Positions 1 to 10,177 of a DNA stretch of 39,179 nt are shown here, in pieces. The DNA is taken from assembly GCA_003427395.1 (NCBI GenBank), contig BFEA01000186.1, positions 1,733,665-1,772,843 of the forward strand. The letters run 5' to 3'. The notes beneath the pieces are model-generated. The model saw nothing but the letters and a program-made list of their open reading frames with translations, was not told where the DNA came from and searched no databases. Origin of the DNA: Chara braunii. Taxonomy: Eukaryota > Streptophyta > Charophyceae > Charales > Characeae. The stretch's first letter is position 1. Each line of letters opens with the position of its first letter. A program made the position numbers and the translations under genes.

Positions 1-10
1 CCGGCATAGC

Positions 11-11
<1 letters not shown>

Positions 12-41
<30 letters not shown>

Positions 42-42
42 C
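12..42. repeat. (CTT)n microsatellite
   Basis: An uninterrupted CTT trinucleotide run, followed to about 120 by further impure CTT/CTC tracts. No gene is supported in 1-371; the open frames there are low-complexity by-products of the repeat. Confidence 0.9.
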
Positions 43-371
43 TCTGTCTCCCACTCATCTTCTTCTTCTTTCTCTTCTCTCCTCCTCCTCCTCTTTCGCC
101 CATCTTCTTCTTCTTGTTCTTCGACTGCCATACCCTAACGCCATACCCTGCCGCCATACCCCGCCGCCATACCGCCCTGCCGCCGTCGCCATCTTGTCCA
201 TCGGTTGGTGGAGAAGGAAGTCGGAGGCAGTTGGAAAGAGGAGGGGCCAGAGGGAAGGACATTGCGAGCTCAAGCGCACCTTCGTCGGGGGTGGTTGACA
301 ATGTCCTGACGCCGGCTACGAAACCATCCTTGTTCGTCCCACAACCGGAGGGAAGGCAAACGAAGCTGCAG

Positions 372-2723
372 GGCGAGAAGAATTTTTGGAAGCATGTGGA
401 GCAAGGTCAAGAGGTTGCGCCGAAGGGGCGGGCTGCGGTGTCGGCTATGCTCGACCGTTTACAGGGGCACGAGCAGAAAAGTTGTTGAGCATTTCCTCAA
501 ATTGCAGAAGCCTTGCCCTTTCAGGACAGACGAGATATTGCACTAGCTGGTGGCCCAAGGCACGAAGGTGCTGCCGAAGGACAAGAAGACGCAATACCTT
601 TTGTAAAATTACCGGCAACTGCACAACGTTTCACTGGGTGGGGATGCTGTCATTGAAGACGACGAGAATGTGGTTGTACCTCGTGGTTACGAGGAGCCAC
701 GTCCGCCGGTTGTTGTTGGGAGGGAGCCAATGGATGAAGTGGTGCAGCGGGGAAAATAAACTGTAGCGGTAGAGGCGGTGAGAGAAGATGGCGATTGCAC
801 CACAAGGGTGGCTTCACTGCAGCAAACGACCATCAAGAGATGGGTCGACAACGTGGCGCAGAAAAAGTTGGACGTTGCATTGGCGGAGGCAATGTTCAGA
901 GTCAGAATTGCATTCCAATTCCGGGACTTCGACACCACCCATCAACTGCACAACGTGTATCTCGAGGTGGCGAACGCTACACCGAAGGTGAAGTTGCCAT
1001 CTTCGAAGCACATTCGGACTGTCATGCTCGAGTTTATTTTCATGCACATTCAAAAGCAAGTGGAGCCTTTGACAAAATGTTGGGATGTCACTGGCTGCAC
1101 TTTCATCACGGACGGGTCTAACGATCGGAGGGAGCGGCCTGTCATGAACTTCTTAGTGCGGGGTAGCAGGGAGCTGTTCTAGTGGCGACGGTGTACATGG
1201 ATGGCAAGAAGAAAACGGGAGCAGCGTTGGTGAAACTATGAGAGAAAATAATGAGGGAGATCAGGCTACATCGCATCAATGCGATTTGCACTGACCATGC
1301 GGAGGTGAACAAGAGAGCAGCTCAAATTTTGGAACAACGCATGAACCCTGCGGTTTCAAAGATACCTAGGGTTCCCTGTGCTGCACACTGCTGCAGCTTA
1401 CTGCTAAGGGACATCAGCAAGTTGGACTGGGTGAAGGCTACGGTGAAGCGGGGCCACACCATTGTCAAGTTTATCAGGAATCACCACACGACTAACAATT
1501 TTATGATGATGTTGGACTCATCATGGACGCTGTTGCGACCGACTGGGGTCCGTTTCGGGTCGGTGTACCGGATGCTGGAGTGGATACACAACCGGAGGGC
1601 AGTTTTGAAGGACATGGTGGACCCAAAGAATGTGGGGAAGTGGAAGGCGATGCGGTGGTCGAGCGCGAAGCTGCAAGTGAAAGCGGATCTCGTGTACTTC
1701 ACACTACGGAGGGATGCTTGGTGGACGGAGCTAAGGAAGGTGGTGGAGATGATGGAGCCGTTGTATCTCTTACTGCGGAGGATGGACAAGGATGGGACCG
1801 CACCGTCAAACCTTGTGGAGTACAACCGACTCATGGAGAGGATGCTAGCGGAGGTTGTGCACGCGTTGGCTTTTCTTCTCGACCCGCGAAGGAGAGATCT
1901 AAAGTGGTTGTTGGACCGGGACAACGCACTTGTGCAAAACGCGCTGCGTTATTTGCAGAGGCAAATTGGCGGACATTGGAAGTCCAAGACGCAAGTTGGG
2001 ATATTGAGCGACCTACGCGAGTTCCACAAGAAACCCACCGCATACGACCCCAAGCGGAAGGACAGGAAGATGTGGGAGGAGGATGCGGTCACGGATGGTG
2101 GTTGTATCTCACCGTCGGAGTGGTGGGTAACACATGGTGGCGATGTACCGAAGTTGCAGGCCATTGCTATCAAAGTGATGGGCATGTGGAGCACTGCAAC
2201 TCCGGCGGAGCGTAATTGGTCCTTGATGGACTTGGTGCACTCCAAGCGACGAAATCCGTTGAAGCCCGCAACCGTGGAGAAGCTTGTGTACATTCATTGG
2301 AATATGAATCTGTTGCGGGCGAGCAAGAATGTAAAGGACCATCACTACGTCGATTTGTGGGCGGAGTTCTTCGAGTCTCTTCCGAATGCGGAGGAGGGCG
2401 ATGATCCTCTTTTGGAGGAACCCGAGGAGGGGAAGGGGAAAACGGAGGAGAAACAGGCGCGGGAACGGACCTTCATCAAGTTATCAAAGGGCCGGATTCC
2501 GAAGAACCTCGAAGAAGATGAAGAGAAGCACACAAACGACAACGATGTGGATGACGAGATATAGAAGGGAAAGACTCCATGGTCTGAAACGTCTAGCGAA
2601 AAGGAGGCTGAAGACTCGTCCGACGATGATTTTGAGCTGGGAGTGCGACCCTCAATCCCGGGCACCACATATGTTGGGATGAAGCCAACAACACGTCGCC
2701 TATACTACCCTCTATGTATCTGA
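372..2723 (+). pseudogene. hAT-superfamily transposase, decayed (BED finger, DUF659-like region, hAT dimerisation region)
   Basis: Cut-and-paste DNA transposase remnant. The reading starts in one frame around KNFWKHVEQGQ (from 375) and shifts near 425-430 to a frame encoding a BED-type zinc-finger relic: Cys-x2-Cys at 439-450, then His and Cys at about 490-516. In-frame stops follow at 544-546, 604-606 and 757-759. From 778 the frame is open through KCWDVTGCTFITDGSND, where the Asp is the likely first catalytic Asp of the RNase H fold. A frameshift near 1180 and a TGA at 1239-1241 precede the long open C-terminal block. A stop at 2562-2564 interrupts the acidic tail, whose frame otherwise runs to 2721-2723. 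With at least five stops and two shifts this is a pseudogene. No terminal inverted repeats or target duplication were identified. The superfamily call is firm; the family within hAT is not resolved. Confidence 0.88.
1251..2564 (+). pseudogene. Open C-terminal block of the hAT transposase (437 codons)
   Basis: The largest surviving open stretch of the transposase. It contains ICTDHAEVNKRA (second catalytic Asp region), PCAAHCCSLLLRDI (the CAAH...L signature after the DUF659 region), the KWKAMRWSSAKL motif (conserved Arg-Trp of hAT enzymes) and, at about 2118-2330, the hAT dimerisation segment with TATPAERNWSLMDLVHSKRR. The tail is Glu/Asp/Lys-rich. The nominal ATG at 1251 is internal to the domain, so it is a leftover Met rather than a real start. 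The coding frame upstream is broken by the stop at 1239-1241. Order and spacing fit hAT transposases of plants and algae. Confidence 0.85.
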
Positions 2724-2906
2724 AGATATGACTGAGAAAGCTTATTACTCTTGTTTGTTTTAATTTCATGACTTTATTTGAAAAATTAATTAACTAAGTA
2801 TGTACGAGAATTCAAATTATTTGCATAAGTTCAAACGGAATGAATTGGGAAAGGCAGAAGGAAAGTTAGTTTTGTTTGCGTATGATCGGGTCAACCTAAG
2901 GCTGAG

Positions 2907-4015
2907 TCCATTCTAAGTCGATGGACTAAGTACTATGGTTTTTTTTTTTTATGGTGGGTCATTTGCTTGACTTTCAGAGGCTGGGACGCTCCATAAGTTG
3001 GACGGTCCGTTCACATGTTTTTTTTTGTTTCTGAATGGAGGATGAGACCTATAAGTTGGATACTCAGAATCCTTATGTGTTTTTTTTGTTGAACAGGGTT
3101 GGGCTTATTATTTGTGGGTGTTTCAGTTCTATGTTAATTTTTTTAGAGGAACAGAGGCAAAGGGTAGTCACGCTATAAGTTGGTGTGACCACGTCGTGAG
3201 CCGTGAACATAAATGAGACCAGAGTATAAAATATTATTTATTTGTTTATGTATTATATCATTGGCAGGCTAGGCGTTATCAGTTGGGAGATCTGACCATA
3301 TAAGTCAGTAGAGAACAAAGCTTAAAAAAATTAAGAGTCATAGTATGAAATTAAAAGGTAACTTTGCACAAACTGACACATTCATAAGTTTGATAGTCTG
3401 GCCTTATGCCCATGATAACATAATACGCATAAAGATAATATAAAAATTGTTTGTTTTTCAAAACATAATTGAGGTTTGGTTTGGGAATTCCATAAGTTGG
3501 AGTGATCTGACCATCGGTCATAAGAGAGAAAGAAGTTGTAAACTTATTTATTGAATGTCGTTGTGTTGCAGATGTTGGACCAACCCATAAGTTGGGGGTT
3601 GTTCTCTCATATACGCACATGTTGTTTGTCTATGCAAGCTAGACTGCCCATAAGTTGTGTAACCTATTTTTACGCTATATGTCATTGTTTGCGATGACCA
3701 TCCACACCATAAGTTAATATGTTCTAATTATATGTCTTTTGTCGTTTTTTCAAACAAAGGTTTCATCCCTTATAAATTGAGGTGACTTAGTTATTTGTGC
3801 ATGTCGAATATTCATGTTGATCAACTGCCTCATAAGCTGTTGTTGCTTGGTTATACGTCTTAGGTCATTTTTCTAGGTTAAAGCAACTCACATCATCAGT
3901 TGGTGTGACTTAATCATATGCCTTAACATTTACTTGTTTTACTAGGTAAGAACACCATAAGTTGGTGTGACCTACTCATATAAATCGGCAGGTTAGTCAC
4001 ACTCATAAGTTTGTT
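2907..4015. repeat. Degenerate ~60-bp-period hairpin array with ATAAGTT core
   Basis: At least 14 copies of a CCATAAGTTGGTGTGACC-like motif, with the core (ATAAGTT or a close variant) at 2993, 3051, 3175, 3278, 3384, 3492, 3587, 3650, 3709, 3772, 3832, 3895, 3957 and 4005. From 3587 the spacing is 63, 59, 63, 60, 63, 62 and 48 bp. Arms flanking the core are often complementary, giving small hairpins with ATAAGTT as loop. The spacers are T-rich and usually end in CATATG-like sequence. It begins about 180 bp after the hAT coding remnant, so it may be that element's subterminal region. No coding potential. Confidence 0.75.
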
Positions 4016-4854
4016 GTCTTATCCTATGCTTAAGGTAAGAAAGGGTAAAAGAGGAATAACGAGATACTTAAACGAACAATGTAATCTGTAAAAGAACCTG
4101 ACGGTTTGTGATAAATGTTATTGTGCTCACTTGTATGTGCTCTTGGGTTTATCTTCTGCAATCATTTTTCGATAGTTTAGTCGCTTTAGATGCTCATTGA
4201 GTGTTAAAGCTATAAGCAGATATCATTGATGACGAGAGGGAAGTTTGTGATAAGATATGAGTTACCTCACTATAAGTTAGGACTAGTGTTAGTTCACGAT
4301 ATCATCTTTGAAGAAGGATCATGTTGACTATCTCCAATTTTAACTCTCAAGTGAATGTCAGAAGTTAATCTAAAATATAGTTGTACTTTGCTTTTGCATT
4401 TTCAACTTTGTATAAATCTTGACAGCCTCTTTTCCTACGGGAAACGTTGCCGAATTTTTTATAAATATGAAATAATTGGTAATTTTGAAGATGATGTATA
4501 AAAACTTTAAAAATATATTTTTTCTACGAGAAGTGCTGCTGAAATTTTAAAAATTTGTAAGAGTTATATTATTTTCTGCCTATAAAAAATTTAACACTCC
4601 ATTCAGATTAACGAAGATGTTGTCAAAGTTATTGACAACTGTTGCTACCAATCAGAAGAAGATGAGAGAGACGTTAGTAGAGGAGTTAGGCTATGAGATT
4701 CAACAAGTCCTCAATTTGGTATAAACGTAGTATTGTTTTTTTGCGGTCTGTAATGTGATGGAGGTCTACATATTTGATTGAAGGCTTGACTCGTTCACCC
4801 CAATCCTCCAAAGGATCACTCTTTTTTTATCCTTAAATAACAGGTCAGAGATAG
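4016..4854. other. AT-rich non-coding stretch
   Basis: No gene is seen. Two copies of a TTTTCyACGrGAA..TGCyGAA motif lie at about 4429 and 4517. They resemble the unit of the 53-bp tandem array inside the LTR (8780-9150). A further ATAAGTT core lies near 4271. Confidence 0.6.
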
Positions 4855-5613
4855 ATAGAGAGATAACTCAAAAACCAACAATGTAGCAAAAATTTAAAAT
4901 GAAGCGTAACCACATTGCTGCAACATGATCCAGAGCATCATGCATCAGACCTTCTTCTCTACGCAACTCAGTCTGAAAAACCAGGGCGTCCGTCCTGCGT
5001 AAAATACTACTTTCCATGTCCGAAAACTCTTTAAGTCCCCGGGTCCAGTAAAAATTGGTCCCTGGACAAAAAAACGTTGTGCACTACGAGACCGCGTATG
5101 GCGGACACGGAGTGCAGATTCCGAATACTCTCGAAACAACACCTCATAAAACCGAATGAGAAAAACCGAAAACCTAATAAACCGATTAAATAGACCGAAA
5201 AAATATAAATATCGAAAAAAATCCGCGATCTCGTCCTTAGGACGCTCACTTAGGTTCGATTACGACAATCTGTTGCCGCCGCAGGTAATCGCCTCATGAT
5301 TCAGTGAATCGCCCAGCCATCTTGTGTGCACCGCTGAGTCGGGTGGCACAGAGGTACATGAAGACCCTTTCTTATTTTTGTTGTCGTATCCATAGTCAAC
5401 TTCGCCGTTCAAATTTGGAAAACGTCGTTTCAGCAGATCGCCCAGCTGGTCTTTACCGCCAAAAAGGTAGCACAGACCCTCTGAATGCCCGCCGAAAAAG
5501 TCTCTTTCTGGTTCAGATGGTCCCTTACTGCTTTGCCCCCCCTGGACTGCTCGCAGGTGATCACAGGGCCCAAAACCTTACCCTTGCCACTCCCGGTAGC
5601 ACTTTTGTAGCCA
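4855..5613 (-). repeat. Interspersed repeat R, copy 1 (unidentified, coding relic)
   Basis: About 760 bp nearly colinear with 28375-29145. Shared sequence begins at TAGAGAGATAACTCAAAAACC and ends at CTCCCGGTAGCACTTT. On the minus strand both copies translate to the same unfamiliar protein (for example GYDNKNKKGS, HTRW, SLNHEAI). Here the frame is broken by a stop near 5578-5580 and by a 4-bp deletion near 5289 relative to copy 2. The plus-strand frame at 5304-5744 is also open but looks like an antisense by-product. I do not recognise the family. Confidence 0.75.
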
Positions 5614-6381
5614 ATACATCATCTCTTTTAAAACCCTCCTCCCACCCTTTCGAAAAACTTTTCGAACACGGTGAAAATCTGTTCGGATGGAAACCCCACC
5701 CCTTTGAGCTCTCTGTGCAGAGTCATCAGTGCAAGCGGAAGTAGTGCATCCTTATTTGTATTGCTTATGATCCGATGCAATGTTCCGATCGGGATAAAAA
5801 TCCTTGTGAGGGTTTTTGCCCGAGGTTTTCAAGGTCAGACACTGTCCGACCTTTTTGTTCGATTATGAGACATGATGAGATTGACGTCGTTAAAGTTTAT
5901 TCAGACCAACCCTATAACTGAGAGACTTAAAGCCTCACGTCGTAGACACATGACGTCATTGACGTGTAACGGCGTTGACGATTGATTGAAACAACGAGAG
6001 TCAGCGGTATGGCTTGACGTCTGCGGTTCCCGACAAGGCCACAGTGGTGCGCGGTTGTGGAAGGACTAAAGTTAGACTTACTCTACCTAAAAGGGTGGCG
6101 CGCGACCATCGGCCACGCGATTCAGAGCCTATGAGGCTACTAGGGACCATCTTACGAGGATTAAAACCACGATGGTGGCCAAGAGACCCAGTGGCCTGCG
6201 CTGTTAAGGGTTGAGGACCACCGCGGCTGATATACGCAGCCTATAGGCGGGGTAGGGCCCGCAACCGGGGCTTGCTGGACCCGAAGCAGGCAAGGCGGCT
6301 GGGCCGCAGGCACGCAAACCCTGCTGGGCCACAGGCAGGCGACCTACTGAGCAGCGAAGCCCTTCATATAGGCGGGTCTCC

Positions 6382-6402
6382 CCTATTCCAATGTGGAATA
6401 GG
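6382..6402 (+). other. Perfect 9-bp hairpin with ATG triloop
   Basis: CCTATTCCA (6382-6390), loop ATG, TGGAATAGG (6394-6402). It is identical in the other LTR at 20192-20212. Confidence 0.85.
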
Positions 6403-6403
6403 A

Positions 6404-6483
6404 GCTAGCCCAGTAGGTTATCAAGCTAGACTCTCACCCAGCGGGTACCGCGATCGAACCTGACAAGACACTCCTGGGCTAGC
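6404..6483 (+). other. Inverted repeat GCTAGCCCAG / CTGGGCTAGC, 60-nt loop
   Basis: Ten-base perfect arms at 6404-6413 and 6474-6483. The same arrangement is present in the 3' LTR just after 20212. The sequence has weak tRNA box A and box B look-alikes, but their spacing does not fit a tRNA. Confidence 0.7.
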
Positions 6484-6663
6484 ACCTTTTGGGCGCGGCC
6501 GTTTTCGGTCGTGCGATCGTTGAGATCGCGCGGCTAAAAACAGTCGCGCGGAGTTAGCATGTCCCCTGCGCAAGGATGACAAACATAAATCGAGAAATGA
6601 TCAAAAAAAAAAAAAAAATTGATCCCACAGGGAATCGAACTTGGGTCCGTGACTGGGAGGGGC

Positions 6664-7358
6664 GTGGCCGAAAAGCCACGCAGTGTTCTGGGAACCGGTC
6701 GTTGGCATAAGCCAACGTGAAGAAAAAAAAAGTAGAAAAAAAATAAAATAAAAAAAATGATGAACCAAGCGCCAGATGGCGCGATAAACGCTGGTGGGGG
6801 CTTGCAGTCACCATAAGCTGTGACAGGCGCCCGTGTTTACAGGCTGCCACTTCGTTTTTTGGCAAGTTTATTTTTTTTTTTTTCTTTAGATTTTTTTTAG
6901 ATTTTCTTTCTTGGACTAGATTTTGTTTGTTTCTTTATAGAAGCCATACCCGTTCGTTCGACAAATGAGCAGACTTGACATCAACATGATGAGCAAAATC
7001 GGAACGAATCTTCAGGCAAAACTATGGCACGTGCAGTAGCTGCACCCCATGCGCAGTGGTTGTGCCACTCTCATAGCAGTTGCGCCCGTTGAAAACGGGC
7101 CGCAGGTTAAAAAAAAAAAAAAAAAAAAAAAAGTATGACTGTGTCAGACTGTTTCGTCGGACTTCCACAGACTCATCAGGACGTTGAACCTCGACAGTCT
7201 AAGCGGCGGATGAATCCGCCATCAGAACATGGGAGTATACGTTGCCTCCCCAATCCTTTGGCTTGCAGCCCTTTGGCTTGCAGCCAAAGGTCTGCGCCCG
7301 TTCGTAAAGAACGGACTGCAGATCGTTGCCTGCACCTGGCGCCGCGTGCGTCCGGGTG
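6664..7358 (+). other. Hairpin-dense segment of the LTR
   Basis: Perfect short hairpins lie in series: CGTGGC/GCCACG from about 6664; CGTTGGC/GCCAACG (6700-6706/6711-6717); GCCCGTT-GAA-AACGGGC (7084-7100); CCTTTGGCT-TGC-AGCCAAAGG at about 7270-7290; CCGTTC/GAACGG at about 7299-7315; and GCCTGCACC/GGTGCAGGC at about 7329-7363. They are mixed with long A-tracts, notably 7109-7132. The minus-strand hammerhead motif lies in the middle. No coding. Confidence 0.75.
7144..7202 (-). ncRNA. Type III hammerhead ribozyme motif (antisense to the LTR element)
   Basis: Read on the minus strand from 7200. Stem III strand AGACTGT (7200-7194) is followed by cleavage-site C (7193, context GTC). Stem I is GAGGT-TCA-ACGTC (7192-7180, one G.G mismatch). 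Then come core CTGATGA (7179-7173), stem II GTC...GAC with an 11-nt loop (7172-7156), core GAA (7155-7153), and ACAGTCT (7152-7146) closing stem III with seven Watson-Crick pairs, extendable by a G.U and an A-U pair. All canonical conserved core positions are present. Stem II is short. Type III hammerheads are known in LTRs of plant retrozymes, where they are sense; here the motif is antisense to gag-pol. Activity is inferred from fold alone. Confidence 0.68.
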
Positions 7359-7596
7359 CAGGCGCGGGGAAAAAGGGGGGAAAAAATCCCTGTTGAGCTT
7401 GACTCTTGTGGTTGGCCGTTCGTTTTAAAACAACGGCTACCCCTTACACAAAAGAAAATAAGGGGCCTTTAGAAAAAAAAAAAAAAAGTAGGACCTGGCT
7501 CCTCGGTCCTGATTTAGGTCCGCTGGAGGACCGAAGCTTTCGACGATAGGAAGTTTAGAGGAGACAGAATAGAAGCTGAGTCGTGATACACTTAGG

Positions 7597-7624
7597 GGGC
7601 ACTGTCGGGAGCGAGACAGTGCCC
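7597..7624 (+). other. Perfect 10-bp hairpin
   Basis: GGGCACTGTC (7597-7606), loop of 8 nt, GACAGTGCCC (7615-7624). It is followed by a G-rich tract (about 7630-7790) with several G4/G5 runs. The matching part of the other LTR is lost at the adaptor artefact. Confidence 0.8.
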
Positions 7625-8504
7625 TATGTGAGGGTTTGGTGGGGGGTGAGAGTAGTAGAATAGTACAGGAGAGTAGGGGAGGGGGAGTGAGGTATGAGAG
7701 TTGGGGGACAGAGTAGGAGAATAAGGGAGATGGAGTGTAGGTAATAAATGGTAGGGGAGTGAAGGTAATGGAGGTTAGAGGTAGGTTGACAAAGCAATTA
7801 GTGCTGAGTAGTTTTGAACAGTAGTAAGAATAGGTAGAAGGATTGTTGTGGTGTGTTGTAGGAAAAGTTTAAGCTTTTTGTAATTGAAGACAGGGTGGTG
7901 ATCATCATAAGCTAAACCGGTTGATGCTGTCGGGATAACTCCGGGTTGAATTGTGAGGGCCCCGGCCTCTTGCTCAACGAATTGATAATATACTTGACAT
8001 GTTTGATAAAAAAAAAAAAAAAAAAAAAAAAAAGTGGGAGACTGAGGAAAAACGAGGCTGCTAGAACAGCAGCAAAAATAAAAGAAGTTTTGTACCTGGC
8101 CACTGTCGCGGCCAGGTTCCCAAGCCGTAGCTAGGGGGCCTGCACCGAACATGGCCAGGTTTAGGAAAGGGGAGAGTTTCCTTTTTGTTATTGTTTGAAC
8201 CTGGCTACAGCAGAGGCCAGGTTCTCGAATGGTTTGCTGGAGAGCCTAGCTCTGAACTTGGCCAGGCCTAGGAGAAGGTGCACTGCTGAGGTTGAGCCTC
8301 AACAGTAGCAGATCAACAAGGGAGGTGGTTGAATACAACCTCCCCTTGCTGAATTTATTACAGGGAAAGGGCCAGGTCCTTTTCCTTGTGAATGGGTCTG
8401 GCCATTTCTGCTGTGTGGGCTGGTATGTGCCCTTGAGATCAAGGGCCCAGCCTGAGCTCAAATTTTGGCTGAGAGCTCAGGTTGCTAGCATCACCTCCTA
8501 CAAC

Positions 8505-8511
8505 TATAAAA
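8505..8511 (+). promoter_or_regulatory. TATA box of the LTR promoter
   Basis: TATAAAA in the context CAACTATAAAAGCAG, conserved in the other LTR at 22385-22391. Transcription would start about 30 bp downstream, which would place U3 at about 5787-8535. Start site not verified. Confidence 0.6.
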
Positions 8512-8779
8512 GCAGTCAGAAAGCAGCCAGCCAGCAATCGTTTGTGGTTGGTGCTGCTAGCAATTCACCTGAGAGAATGTTGGCTTGCTGTTGTTGGGAG
8601 GTGCTGCTAATGAAAGGAGGAGCTGCTACTGGCTGGAGTGAGAGAGAGGGGAGGACTGCTGGAGGTGGCCATAGCTGTGGAACACAGCCATAACCGCCAT
8701 CTCAGAGGGGTGGAGAGAGAGAGAGCGTCGGAGGTCTGCAGTGCGCGCAAGAGAGGAGGGGCTGCCATAGCCGCCACTT

Positions 8780-9150
8780 TCCTGGTGCGGTGCAGGGGAA
8801 ACTCTGCCCATTGTGGACGGGGGCGGCAGTAGTTTTTTTGTGGTGCAGTGGAGACTCTGCCCATTTGTCACTGTGACGGCGGCGCTTTTGGGCAGCAACG
8901 CAGAAGCGCTGCCAAACCTTTATGGCGGCGGCACTTGGAGTCGGCGTGATACAAGAAAGTGCTGCCCGGTTTTCGCGGCGACAACATTGTTTTTTTGGCG
9001 GTAACGAGGAAGCGCTGTTGAAATACTGGGTACAACTTTGGGTTTGGTGGCGGTGACGCGAAAGTATCGCCGAATTTTTCGGTAACGGCATTAGACTTAA
9101 CGGAAGTGGTGAGAAAGTACTGCTGGGTTTTTACGGTAGTGGTGGGGGTT
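8780..9150 (+). repeat. Degenerate 53-bp tandem array in the LTR (about 7 units)
   Basis: A CTGCC-containing unit recurs with its CTGCC-equivalent at about 8803, 8857, 8909, 8962, 9015, 9068 and 9121, a period of 52-54 bp. Each unit has a GAA-run before this core and a GGCGG- or T-rich stretch after it. The 3' LTR has the same array at about 22665-23030. Confidence 0.7.
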
Positions 9151-10107
9151 TTCGTAATATTGGCTGCATAAGGTGGCGATCAGATATTGACGCGAGGGGG
9201 AATATATTAGAGTGGAACTACATTTTAGAGTGTGGTGAGGTTGACGTGGCGAGATTAGGGTAAGAGACGGTTGCATTGGAGCATCGTCTAGTAGTTGTGA
9301 GTGATCGTGTGAGGATCACGGCAAGTGATCATCTTTAAGGGAGTGGTGGTGATCGCCTTGTTGACGGCTTGCGTGACAACCTACTCATTAAAAGGCGTGA
9401 TTCTACGCGGTTTTCTTGAGTGAGCCGCATTCATCTCAACTTCACTTAAGGTCAGTTTCACTCAGACCCTTCACACCTGTGTGAACGCGCACTTGCTTGA
9501 CCTTGTTCTTCNGACGTTCACTGAAAAGGTAGAGGAAGTTGTGTCTTGTTTACACGTGTGAATGAAAGTCTGACATGAGTTTGGGAATGCATTGTTTTCT
9601 TTTGAACTTGTTGTTTTACTTGACGTGCAGGTAGGTAGAAGGATGCCTGAGAATGGAAGATTTGATCATGTTAACGGGAGGGAATGGAAGGATGGTTGTC
9701 TTCTATTTCTCGCTTGCATGCATGTTGAAAGGAATGACAATGAGTGGACGACGAAAAGGAACTTTATCACACAAAGAAGAAGAAATCAATTGGACATAGA
9801 CTTTTTTTCTGAGGCTGCCCATTCTTTCCTGAATGACCCTATTTGTCTATACCCGTCCATCCGAAGGTTCTTCTTCTCTGTGATCTCCTTCTTCGTCTAG
9901 GTTCGCCCTTGACGTCAGGCAGTAAAGGGTTGACCGTCTTCTGTGGTAAATGCATTTCCTTTCCTTAGGAGGCATCTGAGGCGGGGGTTCGTTGCCTTAG
10001 GGGCCGACCCTGCTAACGACTCGGAGTGGACCGCTTAGGCGCGGGGATACCATGATGTCGTGGTAGGGTCAGCCCGACTTCTGGAATCTGAGGTTCACTC
10101 GGGCGAG

Positions 10108-10177
10108 GACGAGGGGCATCCCAAACCACCTCCTAGGGGATGGACGAGGGGTATCCCAGACCACCTCCTAGGGGATG
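10108..10177 (+). repeat. 35-bp tandem duplication in the LTR
   Basis: Two 35-bp units starting GACGAGGGG (10108-10142 and 10143-10177). The 3' LTR has only one unit near 23990, so copy number varies between the two LTRs. Confidence 0.8.

Noticed and set aside
1523-2215. 230-codon plus-strand frame overlapping the hAT block
   Set aside because: Out-of-frame shadow of the transposase, with no recognisable motif.
2907-4015. CRISPR-like array
   Set aside because: Eukaryotic context, repeats too degenerate and spacing too variable, and the spacers are T-rich and related to each other.
5304-5744. Plus-strand open frame in repeat R (also 28829-29188)
   Set aside because: Open in both copies, but the minus frame has the more protein-like composition and longer continuity; the plus frame is probably a by-product.
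6403-6483. tRNA-like box A and box B matches in the LTR
   Set aside because: On the minus strand the boxes are about 24 nt too close, no cloverleaf forms, and the matches are part of an inverted repeat.
6620-6660. GGTTCGATTCCC-like T-arm on the minus strand
   Set aside because: The flanking bases do not pair into a 5-bp T stem and there is no anticodon arm.
9592-9900. 102-codon open frame in the 5' LTR
   Set aside because: The equivalent sequence in the 3' LTR has a TGA in place of a Trp codon, and the protein resembles nothing known.
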